Part shown: piece after piece, positions 1 through 11,282 of the stretch
Layout of the letters: each line of letters opens with the position of its first letter
Position numbering within the stretch: the stretch's first letter is position 1
DNA from: Entophlyctis helioformis
Taxonomy: Eukaryota; Chytridiomycota; Chytridiomycetes; Chytridiales; Chytriomycetaceae
Direction of reading: 5' to 3'
Assembly (NCBI GenBank): GCA_025526915.1
Contig: JAHLKH010000060.1
Span: forward strand, 1-64,000
Length of the DNA stretch: 64,000 nucleotides
The notes under the pieces: model-generated
The model's input: only the letters and a program-made list of their open reading frames with translations
Told to the model about the DNA's origin: nothing
Databases searched by the model: none
Position numbers and translations under genes: made by a program

Positions 1-44
1 CGAGATCGTGCTGCTGGTGGGCTGACCAGTGTCGTGCTATGCAG

Positions 45-987
45 GGTTGGCATCATCGGTCCGCCCAAGACCATCTACGAAGGCGGCTACTTTTTGGTAC
101 GATGCGCGATTGCCTGCATACGTGTTGTATGCCAAGCTGACAGGGCATGAGGTGCTGCATGGAACAGGCGACGATCAAATTCCCCAACGACTACCCCTTC
201 AATCCGCCCACGTTTGCATTCAACTCCAAGTTCTTCCATCCCAACGTGTATGCCCTTTAGAGAAATGGCGCTCGATGGGCAGTGAACTGACTGTGACACT
301 ACGCGACCAGATTCCCTGACGGCAAACTGTGCATATCCATCCTGCACCCTCCTGGAGACGACCCGCTGAGGTAAGACGGGATGTGTGCTCGACCGATCGC
401 CTGCCAGGCAAATGGCTCGTCTTAACGTTGTCAACCTTGCATGGATGCCGTGCAATCGACACCAAACAGCGGAGAAAAGGCCGAGGAGCGATGGAATCCA
501 ACACAGTCTGTCGAGTCCATACTGCTGTCGATTGTCTCGCTTCTGAACGACCCCAACTGCTCGTCCCCGGCCAATGTGGATGCAGGAGTAAGCCTGAATC
601 CCACGATCACGTCTCACGCTTGTCCGATGGCTGATTCCAACGCGTGCGTGGCTCTTGTGATAGGTCATGTATCGACAAAACCGCAAGCAGTACGATGAGA
701 TTGCGCGCCAGCAAGTATTGGCGTCCAAGAAGGATATTCCCAAAGACCTTGTGCTCCCAACATCAGGTCAGTCGGTGCTCTTTAATTGACAGGGTCACCC
801 GTCCTTTCGGCTCACGCCTGCACAATGACTTGCAGAGGAGCACTACCAGTACAAGGCACCCGAGGCGTCGCCAGCCGAAGACGAAGCCTTTTGGTATGAC
901 GATGACGACATGGAAGACTTTGACGAGTTGGCCGATGATGACGACGAGGAGGCCGAGGCAGACGAGGAGGACGAGGACGACCACTAA
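45..987 (+). CDS. CDC34: CDC34/UBE2R-type ubiquitin-conjugating enzyme E2 (5' part missing)
   Basis: Transfers ubiquitin from E1 to substrates of SCF (cullin-RING) ligases. The window opens inside an intron (branch-like CTGAC at 22-26, AG at 43-44). Exons read by eye are 45-96, 168-247, 311-370, 470-587, 664-766 and 836-987, and all join in frame. The product shows the E2 core: [12 protein letters not shown], then [22 protein letters not shown] with the catalytic Cys in KLCISIL, then [22 protein letters not shown] and [12 protein letters not shown]. The insert between the catalytic Cys and WNPTQ, and the strongly acidic Asp/Glu tail (about 900-984) that in CDC34 binds a basic groove of the cullin, separate it from UBC7/UBE2G. 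The N-terminal helix lies upstream of the window. RPN1 follows 222 bp downstream on the same strand. Confidence 0.9.
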
Positions 988-1208
988 TCAGGCTACCCGG
1001 TCAGCCATCCTCTGCGTCCTATCCTTGCTGTTTGATTGTCTGATAGCCCTGTGGTGCGATCCCTGGCAGGTGGTTGCCAGCCCCCCTATTCCTTTTCAAT
1101 GAAAGAGTACTCTGTTGCAGATCTGCCGTGTGCATGGGTGTCTGCGAGGGGCATCGCACTGCACTTGCTTTGACGCGACGCCCGAGGTTGCCCAACCGAC
1201 CGACTGCA

Positions 1209-4200
1209 ATGACGACGGACACGAACAAGAAAGACGCAGCTGCTCCCGGCGCAGCTGGTGGCAGCAAAGACGTGCCCAAGGATGCGGCCAAGGACGCCAA
1301 GAAGGCCGACGACAAGCCCCTTGAGGACGAGCTGGTGAGCCCCGTGCTGCGCCAAGCATGCCTCCCTGCTCCCCTGGCCCCTGCCGCCTGCCGCCTGGCC
1401 GCACGGCAGTCCTCGCCAGACGAGCGCAAGGCAGCTCTGCAGCCAGACAGGCCGAGCAAGGGTCGAGCAATCTGGCGTTCGCTGCCAGACAGCCGTGGCC
1501 CGGCAGAGCGTGCCCTTGCTGGCGTGTCTGCGTGGCTTTGCTGCGTGCCCTTGCTGCGTGCCTGCGCTGGCCTCCCGCTTACACAGTCATGCCTGCCTTG
1601 GACATGTCGTCGCTGCGGCTCTCCACTCACGGCTGCTGCCTCTGCCACGGCCGCTGCCTCTGCCTTGGACGCGCTTCAACGCAACGCAACCAACGCAACC
1701 AACGCAACACCCTGGCCTGCTCAACCTGCTCTCGCTCTCGCTCTCGCTGCCTCCCGCTACTGGGGCTGCATGGCCGCACACGCTTCTCACACATGGGGAA
1801 CCTGCGTCTGGCTGGACACCAACACCGACATCGCCACCCTCTCCGACTTGCACCCTCACACACACTCAATCGCCATGCCGGCCGGCGCGTCTCGCTCGCT
1901 GCCCAACCCTCACCTCCTGCTGCGTCGCCAGTCCGAGGAAGATCAGCAGCTCAAGTCCGAGCTTGAAATGCTCGTTGAGCGCCTCAAGGTGCGGCCGTGT
2001 TTGTCTGGCTGCCTGCCTGTCTGCTTGGTATCAATGCGCACACGCTGCGGTATATGTAGGCTAACTGCCCTGCTCGGCTTGCCATGCGCTGGCCATCGGA
2101 CTCGGTCACAGGAACCCAAAACCGAGCTGTACAAGCCTGCTCTCGAGACGCTCCGCACGCTCATTCGCACGTCGACCAGCTCAATGACCTCGGTGCCCAA
2201 GCCCCTCAAGTTCCTGCGTCCCCATTACGGCGATCTCAAGGAGGTCTTTGAAAAGTGGCCAGAGTCCGAGGTCAAGGTAGGCTTTGGGGCTTCAGCGCTC
2301 GTGCATCTCGAGTGGCAACAACCGCTTGCTGTGCGACCGTGATCTCGGTGTCTGACGCGAATGGCAATGTGCTCGGCGCATGCGTCTTGCAGCGTTTCCT
2401 CGCAGACATCCTGTCCGTTCTCGCCATGTCGTACGCCGATGAGGGCGCCAGAGACTCGCTCAAGTACCGCCTTCTTGGATCAGCCGAGCCTGCCAGTTCA
2501 TGGGGCCATGAATACGTCCGGTATGTTTTGGCTTGCGCAATGATCCCCAACTCGGCCGTGGCGTGCTATACCTTGTCTTGTCACGCCGGCTCTCCCAGTG
2601 GCGTTTATTCACATGCCTGTCTATGTCTAATTCTCCCTCGCTCTGCCACAACAGTCACCTCTCTGCCGAGCTCATTGGCGAGTACGACTCTCTCTCGGAA
2701 AAGGAAGAGAGCACCGAACACATCCTCAAGCAGGCACTCGAGATTGTGCCTTTCCTGATGAAGCACAATGCCGAGGCTGATGCCTGTGATCTGCTTGTGG
2801 ACATTGAGGCTCTTGACAAGCTCCCCGAGTTTGTCGACAAGGAGACGTACACGCGTGTCTGCCTCTACATCACCAGGTACTCTCCCACCACACCCACGTC
2901 CCTCATGCCTAGCCAACCGTGGCTCCATGTCGTGGACGCTAACACTGCCCATTTTTGCCGCGTCCCAGCTGTGCGCCGTATGTTGCCCCACCGGACGACA
3001 TTACCATCCTCAAGACGGCCCACACCATCTACCGCAAGTTTGACCAGTTCCCATCTGCTGTCCAGATTGCCATGAAGCTCAACGATCGCGATCTCATCAA
3101 GGAGGACTTTGAGGCCTGCTCTGACCCGTACGTACTGTGCATGCCCGCCTTTCGCACATCGCCTTGATTCTGTGATGGTCTGACCTTGGCAACATACACG
3201 ACAGGCTCGTCAAGAAGCAGCTCGCCTTCCTCCTTGCCCGCCAGTTCATCCACATTGAAGTCGAGGATGAGGAGATTAACGAGATCCTCAACAACACGCG
3301 TCTCTCTGAGCACTTTATGACGCTTGCGCGCGACCTTGACGTTCTGGAGCCCAAGACGCCAGAAGACATTTACAAGAGCCACCTGGAGAACATTCGTATG
3401 TCTTTGCTGTCTGTCGCCTGGATGCGCATTGGCTGCTGTGACTGACACTGCGGCGTACTCGCGGATGATGGACAGGCGCTGGCGCCACAACCAATGTCGA
3501 CTCGGCAAAGCAGAACCTGGCATCCACGTTTGTGAACGCCTTTGTGAATGCCGGCTTTGGCTCGGACAAGCTCATGATGGCTAGCGACGAAGGCAACTGG
3601 ATCTACAAGAACAAGGACCACGGCATGCTCAGCGCGGCCGCCTCGCTCGGCGCCATTCTGTTGTGGGACGTGGAGACGGGCCTGACCCACATCGACAAGT
3701 ACCTTTACTCGCAGGACGACAACATCAAGGCCGGTGCTCTGCTCGCCATCGGCCTCGTCACGTCGGGCGTGCGCAACGAGTCGGACCCTGCCCTTGCGCT
3801 GCTGTCTGAGAATGTCAATGTGGCGAGCTCGATTGTCCGCGCCACGTCGATTATCGGGTAATTGGCTCGCTCTGGGATTGCATAAGGGTGCACGTGGAGT
3901 TGCACAAGGGGCTGCATAAGGGGCTGCATAAGGGGCTGCATAAGGGGCTGCATAAGGGGCTGCTTATGGAATGGCTTCTTGGAATGCACCGACTGATTGA
4001 CTGACTGTCTGACTGACTGACTGACTGCGGCCGCTATTGTCTCGTGCGCAGGCTGGGCATTGCGTACGCGGGATCGTCGCGCGAGGAGGTGCTCGACCTC
4101 CTGCTGCCCCTTGTCTCGGACACCACGCTGACCATGGAGCTGTCGTCGCTCGCGGCCCTGTCGCTGGGCCTGGTGTTTGTCGGTACCTGCCACGGCGACA

Positions 4201-5640
4201 TCACCAGCACCATCCTGCAGACCATGATGGAGCGCGACGACACGCAGCTCAAGGACGCGTACGCCCGCTTCATGGGCGTGGGTCTGGCCCTGCTGTTCCT
4301 GGGCAAGCAGGAGGCCGCCGAGGCGCCTGTCGAGACGCTCAAGGCCATCGAGCACCCGATCGCCAAGCAGGTCGAGGTCATGGTCGACATTGCCGCGTAC
4401 GCCGCAACCGGCAACGTGCTCAAGATCCAGAAGATGCTCCACCACTGCAACGACCATCTCGACGCCGAGAAGGAGGACCCCGGCTTCCAGGCCTTTGCCG
4501 TCATTGGCATTGCCCTCATTGCCATGGGCGAAGAGGTTGGCATGGAGATGGCTCTGCGCACGTTCAACCACTTGGTAAGCGGCGTGCTTTTCTGGCTGTC
4601 TGGCTCTCTTGCTGACTGGCTGGCCGCCTGACTGCCTGACTGGCTGGCTGGCTCTCTTGCTGTCTGGCTGACTGGCTGACTCGGACGCGTGTTGCTTCCA
4701 GATGCACTACGGCGAGCCTGTCATCCGCCGCGCTGTGCCGCTGGCTCTTGGCCTGCTCTACGCGTCCAACCCCATCGTCAACCTCTTGGACCTGCTCTCC
4801 AAGTACTCCCACGACAATGACCACGAAGTGTCGCAGAACGCCATCTTTGCCATGGGTCTCGTTGGCGCGGGTACCAACAATGCCCGCCTGGCACAGATGC
4901 TCCGCCAGCTGGCTGCATACTATCACAAGGAGCCCAACCACCTGTTCCTTGTCCGGATCGCTCAGGTACGTCCTGCCAGGCTCTGACTGCCCTGGATTTG
5001 CGCGCTGCCTCGCACTGACAATGCCTGGCATTTTGCACGCTTGCTGCACCACACAACAGGGTCTCGTCCACATGGGCAAGGGAACTCTGTCGATCAACCC
5101 CTTCACAAACAACCGCATGCTGTTCTCGCCCTCTGCCATCTCGGGTCTCTTTGTTGTCCTGACTGCATTCACGGATGCCAAGACCTGTGAGTCGCCAGCC
5201 TGGTTGCGGCTCGTTCGCACGAATGACTGACAGACAGACTGCCCTGCCTTTTCCAGTCATCTTTGGCAAGGCACACTACTTGCTGTACTTCCTCGTGCCC
5301 GCGCTCTACCCTCGCTTCTTCATGACTCTGGACGAGAACCTCAAGAACCTGCCCGTGACTGTGCGTGTTGGCCAGGCTGTGGATGTGGTTGGCCAGGCCG
5401 GTCGTCCCAAGACAATCACTGGATTCCAGACGCATTCGACGCCCGTGCTTTTGTCGTACACTGAGCGCGCTGAGCTCGCTACCGAGGAGTACATCTCGCT
5501 CACCAAGACGCTCGAGGGCTTTGTCATTCTCAAGAAGAACCCCGAGGTAAAGATGCAAGTGCATGCGATGGCTTCCTTTTGATCGTGGCTGACTCGAGGT
5601 GATGGGCATGCAGTGGATGGACGAGGACAACAGCAACTAG
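1209..5640 (+). CDS. RPN1: 26S proteasome regulatory subunit RPN1 (PSMD2)
   Basis: Largest non-ATPase subunit of the proteasome base, docking shuttle receptors and ubiquitin. The ATG at 1209 opens [14 protein letters not shown], a Lys/Ala-rich N-terminus. About a dozen exons follow (first ones 1209-1334, 1932-1988, 2112-2276, from 2393). Recognisable stretches are [18 protein letters not shown], the proteasome/cyclosome repeats ([89 protein letters not shown]) and the C-terminal toroid/tail with [20 protein letters not shown] and a final WMDEDNSN. No frame break was found across 4.4 kb. Intron 1 (1335-1931) is unusually long, and the introns near 3860-4051 and 4575-4701 hold tandem repeats. 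Confidence 0.95.
3904..3964 (+). repeat. 12-bp tandem repeat in an RPN1 intron
   Basis: About five copies of a 12-bp unit (ATAAGGGGCTGC) within an intron, followed at about 3990-4027 by a (GACT)n run just upstream of the 3' splice site. Confidence 0.9.
4590..4685 (+). repeat. CTGACTGG/CTGGCTGG repeat in an RPN1 intron
   Basis: Degenerate 4-bp periodic repeat (CTGG/CTGA) filling most of a short intron. It contains several copies of the CTGAC branch-point-like motif. Confidence 0.8.
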
Positions 5641-5998
5641 TGCCTCCGACAGCAGACACGATCGCGCACGGGGACTATGGACAGACGTGTGCGAGGTGGA
5701 TTGAATGGATGCCTGCGCCAGATTGGCCCGATTGGCCAGCAGCCCGTGCATGCTTGTGGGGTATCCTCTGAGACTCGCGTTGTCCTGAATGGAATGGAAT
5801 CGAATCCTGCATCCATGCACACTGGCCTTCTTTGTTTCCAATCCGCGGCCGTGCTCCATCGGCCACGGGCCGCGGCCAGCCCATTGTCCTGGCTGGTGTG
5901 ATTGAGCCACCGGGATCGAGAAAGCTGCATCCGGCAGTGGCAGCAACGCCGCTAGTTTTCCTGCCGCCGCATATCGTACCGGTGTACCTAGAAGCACA
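5641..5998. other. Intergenic, RPN1 to GRAM-VASt gene
   Basis: 358 bp between the RPN1 stop and the next ATG. It must hold the RPN1 terminator and the downstream promoter. I see no gene or convincing motif. Confidence 0.6.
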
Positions 5999-7445
5999 AT
6001 GAGCGGCACTGCCGACACGCATGAGCTTGACAACGAGATGCATCTCGCGCCAGCAACAAACGAGAGCAGCTCGTCAGAGCCGTTTGGGCAGCGACCAGCG
6101 CCAGACGCCGTTGGCTTGCCGGCAGCCACGCCATCAGCAATAGCATCGCCCATGTCAGCATCAGGCTCAGGGCCAGGCACCAACACACACGGCTGGCGCA
6201 AATGGATGCGTCGGGGCACCTCGTCGGCCTCGACCAATTCGTTCACCGGCACGCCCATCGACACGATCGGTGCGACGGCCGGCCCGTCCGCATCGGCGCG
6301 AGCCGACCATGGCCACACGAGCGCAGCCCACGATCCGCCCGCTTCTGCCGGCGCCGACGTCCCGATGGCGTTCCCCCTCAGTCAGACGGGGTCCGTGTCG
6401 AGCACGGCGAGCGGCGGCAGTGCGCACATGATCGGCACCGCAGCCGGTGCGCATCCCGCGAACTCGCCGCATCTCGCATTCGGTAGCGGCGTTGGTCATG
6501 TCGTCGGCGGTAACGGCAATGGCGGCGGCGATGAGAAACGGTCCAAAGTGAAGCGGTCGGCGGGCGAGACGGTCGGCGGCAGTGATGCGATGCCGAAACC
6601 GCGGCGGTTCTCGGGGATCACCCATGTGGGCGGGCGGAGGCCGAGCATGTCGACGAGCGGCGACGCAGCGGCCGACAAGATTGAGCGCAGTGGCAGTGGT
6701 AGTGGTAGTGGCGGCGGCGGCGGTGCCGGGTCGGGCGATCTGGTCAAGGACGACCGGCGTGGAGTGGCGCCTGGCCCTGACACGCGACAATCGCAAGGTG
6801 TGTTCTGTGCGCTCTCTCGCCGTCTCGCTGTCTCCGTGCGTGTGTTGCGGATGACTGACATGGCGTGGGGATCGGGCTGCAGCCGCAAGCGTCGGTGTTG
6901 GGAAAACGGCCAAGAAACCGTCGAGATCGGCCACGACCAACGTTAAACCCGCGGCTGTTGGCATTCGTGAGCTCAGAGGCAGCATAGTGCCTGTGATGCT
7001 GAATGTTGCGCCAATCGGCCGCAGCCAGAGCATGGTCGGTCCGTCGGCAGGGCCGAGTCCTGCATATACCGGCACAGGCGATAGTGCGACCAGTGCGCAG
7101 GCTGATCGGCCAAAGTCATTCCATGCGTTTGTCGCCCACAGCCAGCAGGCGGACGCGGGGCCGACTGCACAGCCCGTGTTGGACGCATCCGTGACGGAAA
7201 GCCCGCTCATGGCAGGCGTGCCTACCGCATTGCGAGATGGGCAGATTGATGCTGCACTGTTGGGCTCGAGCGCAAAACACCACAGCTCGGCCGGCGTGTA
7301 TGCACCGACACCTGCTGGTCTCCACATGCACATCACCACGATCAACTCGACGCTCGTGTCGTCATCGCCGGCATCCAATATGCTGTCCGTGTCGCCGGGA
7401 ACCTACACGCCTGCCGTGTATGTCATGGGCGATGCCAGTCTCGGC

Positions 7446-7487
<42 letters not shown>

Positions 7488-10400
7488 GCAGTGTACCATT
7501 GCAATCCGGCCGACGATCTTGATGAAGACGATCTCATTCCCGTGGGATCGCTCCAGGCTCGCAACAGCCGGTCAAGCGTCACCGAATCCCTCCGCAGTGT
7601 TTCGGACGACGATATGGACGGGTCCGGTGGCGGCACGCCAAGCGCTGCAGACGCCATGTCGGTCGGTGGCGGCAACACATCCAGACTGCTGCGAGAGTCG
7701 AGCACAATCGAGGTAAGCACCGAGATGGCCGCCGTCAATCTTTTGCTGTGAACGGCGTTCAACTGACTGTGGGCGGCTGGGGGCATGCAGCGTATCAGCA
7801 CGGTTCTGCGACGGCCAAGCAAGTCGCGCGAGCCGCATCTCAAAGACAAGCGGCAGTTTGCAACGCTGTTTCCCGAGATCAAGGACGCCTATGACGAGTT
7901 TGTCAATTGTGTGTCCCGCTTCTGCCATCCCGCCATCATCACCCCCGTTGCTGTGGCTGACCGACTGGCGCTGCATGGCGCAGCATACACTTGCGCATGG
8001 GAGCGCGACATCCTGTGGCAAGGCCGCATCTACATCACACGCCGGCAGATCTGCTTCTACACGCATCTGTTTGGCACGGCCAAGCTCATCCTCGACTACT
8101 GGGAGATGAAGCGCGTCGAAAAGAAGTCGTCCGTGGGCATGTTCCACAACGCGATCCGCATCACCATGATTGACGAAAAGGTGCGTTACAGCGGATTCGC
8201 ATCCGCCAGGCGAGACTGGTGCTTGGTGCAGTGCGATCATCATGGCTGACAATGGAGGTGTGCACAGCAATACATATTCTCGTCGCTGCTTAAACGGGAC
8301 GCGACCTATGACCTGATAGACGCCATGCTGACACAATGGCAGAAGCCCGGCACGGTGGGATATGGAGGTTGCGTTGATCGTGGCATGCCTCTGGTGGCTC
8401 ACTCTTGTGGCCGTTGGCTGGACAGAGACTCGCGGAAAGCCGAAGCGGCTCGTCTGAGCTGTCGTCAGGCGATCGGCTGGCAGACGACTGGCGGGAGCCA
8501 GGGGCCGTTGCGACACCAGGAGGCAGCGCCAACAATGTGTATGGCGCGCAAGCTCTGCCAGGCGATTCAGGCGTTTCGGGCATGTCCAATCCATCAACGG
8601 TCTCGTTTGCATCAGGCAGTGCTGTTGGTCTTGGAATCGGCGGTGTCAATCCATACACGGGGGTGCTGGCTGGGACCGGCATTTCGCACTCGGATTCGAT
8701 GGGACTCATTTCGTTCCCCGATCTCCTGCCGTCCATGCCACGGCGCGGACGAGCCACAACGGATGGCCACATCATTAGCCCGTACGCGCCATTACGCACT
8801 TGTCTCTGATGTGACGGTGGATGCTAACACCACAGATGCTTGGATGGACAAATGGCAGGGTGTCGCCTGTCGAGCGCGATCTGATGTTCAATGCACACTC
8901 AAGAACGCTGTCAAACATCGAGGCTGGCGCATTGGTCGGAAACTCGTCAGGCACCAGCAATACGAGCAATACGAGCAACACGCCGACACCGACGCCGACA
9001 CTCACCGATCGACGCGCCACATCAACGCGTCGTCGCACATCTTCCAAGTCTCCCGCTCACCACAGGAGCACCTCGACGGATGCCGGCGTGCCGTCCACCA
9101 TCGATGCCGGATCCGAGTCCGAGTCTGGATCGTCCTCTCACGCAGACGACCAGCTGAGCGACGGGTCCGTGGTAGCCTCCAGTGCCACGTCCACCAAAGT
9201 CCTGCGATCGCCGCGCGCAACGGCTGCCGCCCTGGCATCTGCAGGCAGACGGCCACGGCAAGGCACAGGTGCGGTTGGTGGCGCTGGCCATTCCGCGAGT
9301 GCACCGCATGTCGCTGCTGGCAAGCAGGGGCACCGCCGGCCCTCCAACCTGTCGCAGCAGGTCTTTCCAACCGAGCCTGTTGCCTGCGGATGCGACAGTC
9401 TGCACCACGCGCATGTGCTGGCAGATGTGGTTGTCGAAGCGAGCGTTGAGGCTGCGTTTGATGCACTCTTTGGACAGGACGAGGGTCTCTGGACGAGCCT
9501 GATGCAAGGCGTGTTTCGTGCCGAAGGTATGTTGCAGTGGCAGCAGGTCCATGGGGCTGGCAGTGAACAGGCCGCTCACTGTGCACCGTCCGTCGCCAGG
9601 ACTCAAGATTGGCGGTTGGGGCAGCAGCAAGAACGGCATGATCCGCGATCTGTTTTACACACTCAGCAAGCAGTCGTCTGTGCCCATCTGTGAGTTGTGG
9701 ATGGATCGATGACACAGTCAGCCAGCCAGCCAGCCATGCGACGACTGATTGTTGGGAGGAATGATATACCTGGCAGTGTTGCAGCCAGGCGTTGCCTGCC
9801 ACGAACGGCAAAGGATTCTCAAGAGCCGCGAGTTCCATGTGCACATTGTCGAGACGCGCGTGTCCATGGCGAATACGCCTTCCACGCCATCGCCTGAGAC
9901 GCCTGCGGATGCCTATCATGTCGTTGTTGGGCGGTTCTGTCTGACGCATGTTGGCCCGAGCCAGTGCCGGCTCCTGTTTACTGCATCGCTTCCAGGTACG
10001 CCACGGTGTTGGTGGCCAGCAACAGCCGGGTTGATGGCTGACTGTTTGTGTGCTTCCTTTGCAGAGGCGAACCGAGGCAAGCTTGCGCAGGCGTGGACGG
10101 GCTATGCCAGCGAGATGCTGAAGCTGCTGCCAGCAAGTGTCAAGTCCGAGTCGCCCCGATCGGGCAGCGGTGGCAGTGGTGGCCTGGTGAGCGTTTGGCG
10201 GATGGTGCAACAGAGCATAGGCGCATTCAAGCGAGTGGTGGGCGGCCATGCCACGGTTGCTGGCGGCGTGTCTGCAGGCGTTGTGCTGGCCGCCATCGGA
10301 CTGAGATGGCTGTGGATGGCCATGGCGGCGTCAGGGTCTCAGCCGGTGCCTGCGATGCCACCAGCGGCAGCAGCAGCCGAGGGCAGCCAGCCGCAGCCAA

Positions 10401-10756
10401 CGAGCATCGCGTGGGCGACAGGATCGGCAGCACCGCCGTCGCAGCAGCCGCATCCGTTGCCGACTTGGGGACAGAGCGCGTCACAGCTGAGCGACATGAT
10501 CGATGCGCAAAAGGGCTTCCACGCCCTTGCAGTGCAGCACGCGGCGCAAGACCTGGTGCTGCGGATGGCATCGTCGCAGCGCAGGCTGCGGTATCTGGAA
10601 GACCAGCTGCGTGCCGAGGCCGGCGGGCACACGGCGCGTGCGGCAGACACGGATGCCGGCAGCAAGCAGCAGGCGGACGTGGTTGGCAGGCTGATGGCGC
10701 TGCTGCGAGACGAAGGCCGACACGAGGCGAGTGGCCACAGCAGCATCGTGAATTAA
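5999..10756 (+). CDS. GRAM/VASt-domain sterol transporter, Lam/Ysp/Aster family
   Basis: Family members sit in the ER at contacts with plasma membrane or vacuole and move sterol through the StART-like VASt domain. The ATG at 5999 starts a long Ser/Gly-rich disordered region with a polyglutamine run at 7446-7488. The GRAM domain follows (about 7850-8330: KDKRQFATLFPE, GRIYITRRQICFYTHLFG, NAIRITMIDEK, then QYIFSSLLKRDATYDLID). After a second disordered stretch comes VASt (from about 9370: VVVEASVEAAFDALFGQDEG, IGGWGSSKNGMIRDLFYTLS, EFHVHIVETRVSM, GRFCLTHVGPSQCRLLFTAS). A single transmembrane helix lies near 10255-10330 (VVLAAIGLRWLWMAMA), and the C-terminus looks coiled-coil. About eight introns. 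The join near 8367-8425 is uncertain (weak donor GTTGAT). Which Lam paralogue it is cannot be told. Confidence 0.88.
7446..7488 (+). repeat. CAG repeat encoding polyglutamine
   Basis: About 14 CAG/CAA codons in frame within the disordered N-terminal half of the GRAM-VASt protein. Confidence 0.95.
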
Positions 10757-11088
10757 GGGATCGTGTGTGCTGTTCAGTGTGTGACCAGTGCCAGTGTGTG
10801 CACCTTGCAATGTGATCAGCGTGCGAGCATTGCCAGTGCGAGCATTGCCCACTGCCTGCCTGCCAGTCACGTGTGCCCACATGACCCAGCCAAGGCGAGC
10901 GTCGCTTGGTGGAATCGGCGATGCTGCCGATCGCCCCTCCGAACGTCAATCCGCGTAGGTGTGTGCCGTGCCGTGCCGTGCTTGCAGGCTGTCCGTGTCG
11001 CATGCCCGCTGCTGACGCTTGCGGCCGCGTGCAGCAGGCTGGCCGCTGCATCCGCCACCACGCCCGACCTCGACGCTGCCCGCTCCAG

Positions 11089-11238
11089 ATGCAGGCACCG
11101 ACCCTCCAGGCCTCGGCCGCGCTGGCATCGGCCCCCGCCGACCCCGCCGACCCCACGGACGCTGCCGATCCGCCCAAGCGCAAGCTTCTGCAGCAACAAC
11201 AGCAACAAAAGCCGCTCCTGCGCCGTTCATCTGCGCCT

Positions 11239-11282
<44 letters not shown>

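Noticed and set aside
1..44. 28-bp intron between an exon 1-16 and 45
   Set aside because: Too short to splice; more likely the whole 1-44 stretch is the end of an intron that starts upstream of the window.
87..743. Long minus-strand open frame over the CDC34 gene
   Set aside because: It is the antisense of spliced E2 exons and has no recognisable motif.
3705..4571. 288-codon minus-strand frame over RPN1
   Set aside because: Antisense shadow of strongly conserved RPN1 exons; its QPLMQPLM repeats come from the intron repeat.
11240..11281. Cys-Val repeat protein segment
   Set aside because: The GT run is better explained as the 5' end of an intron, because the frames on either side differ and both are natural.
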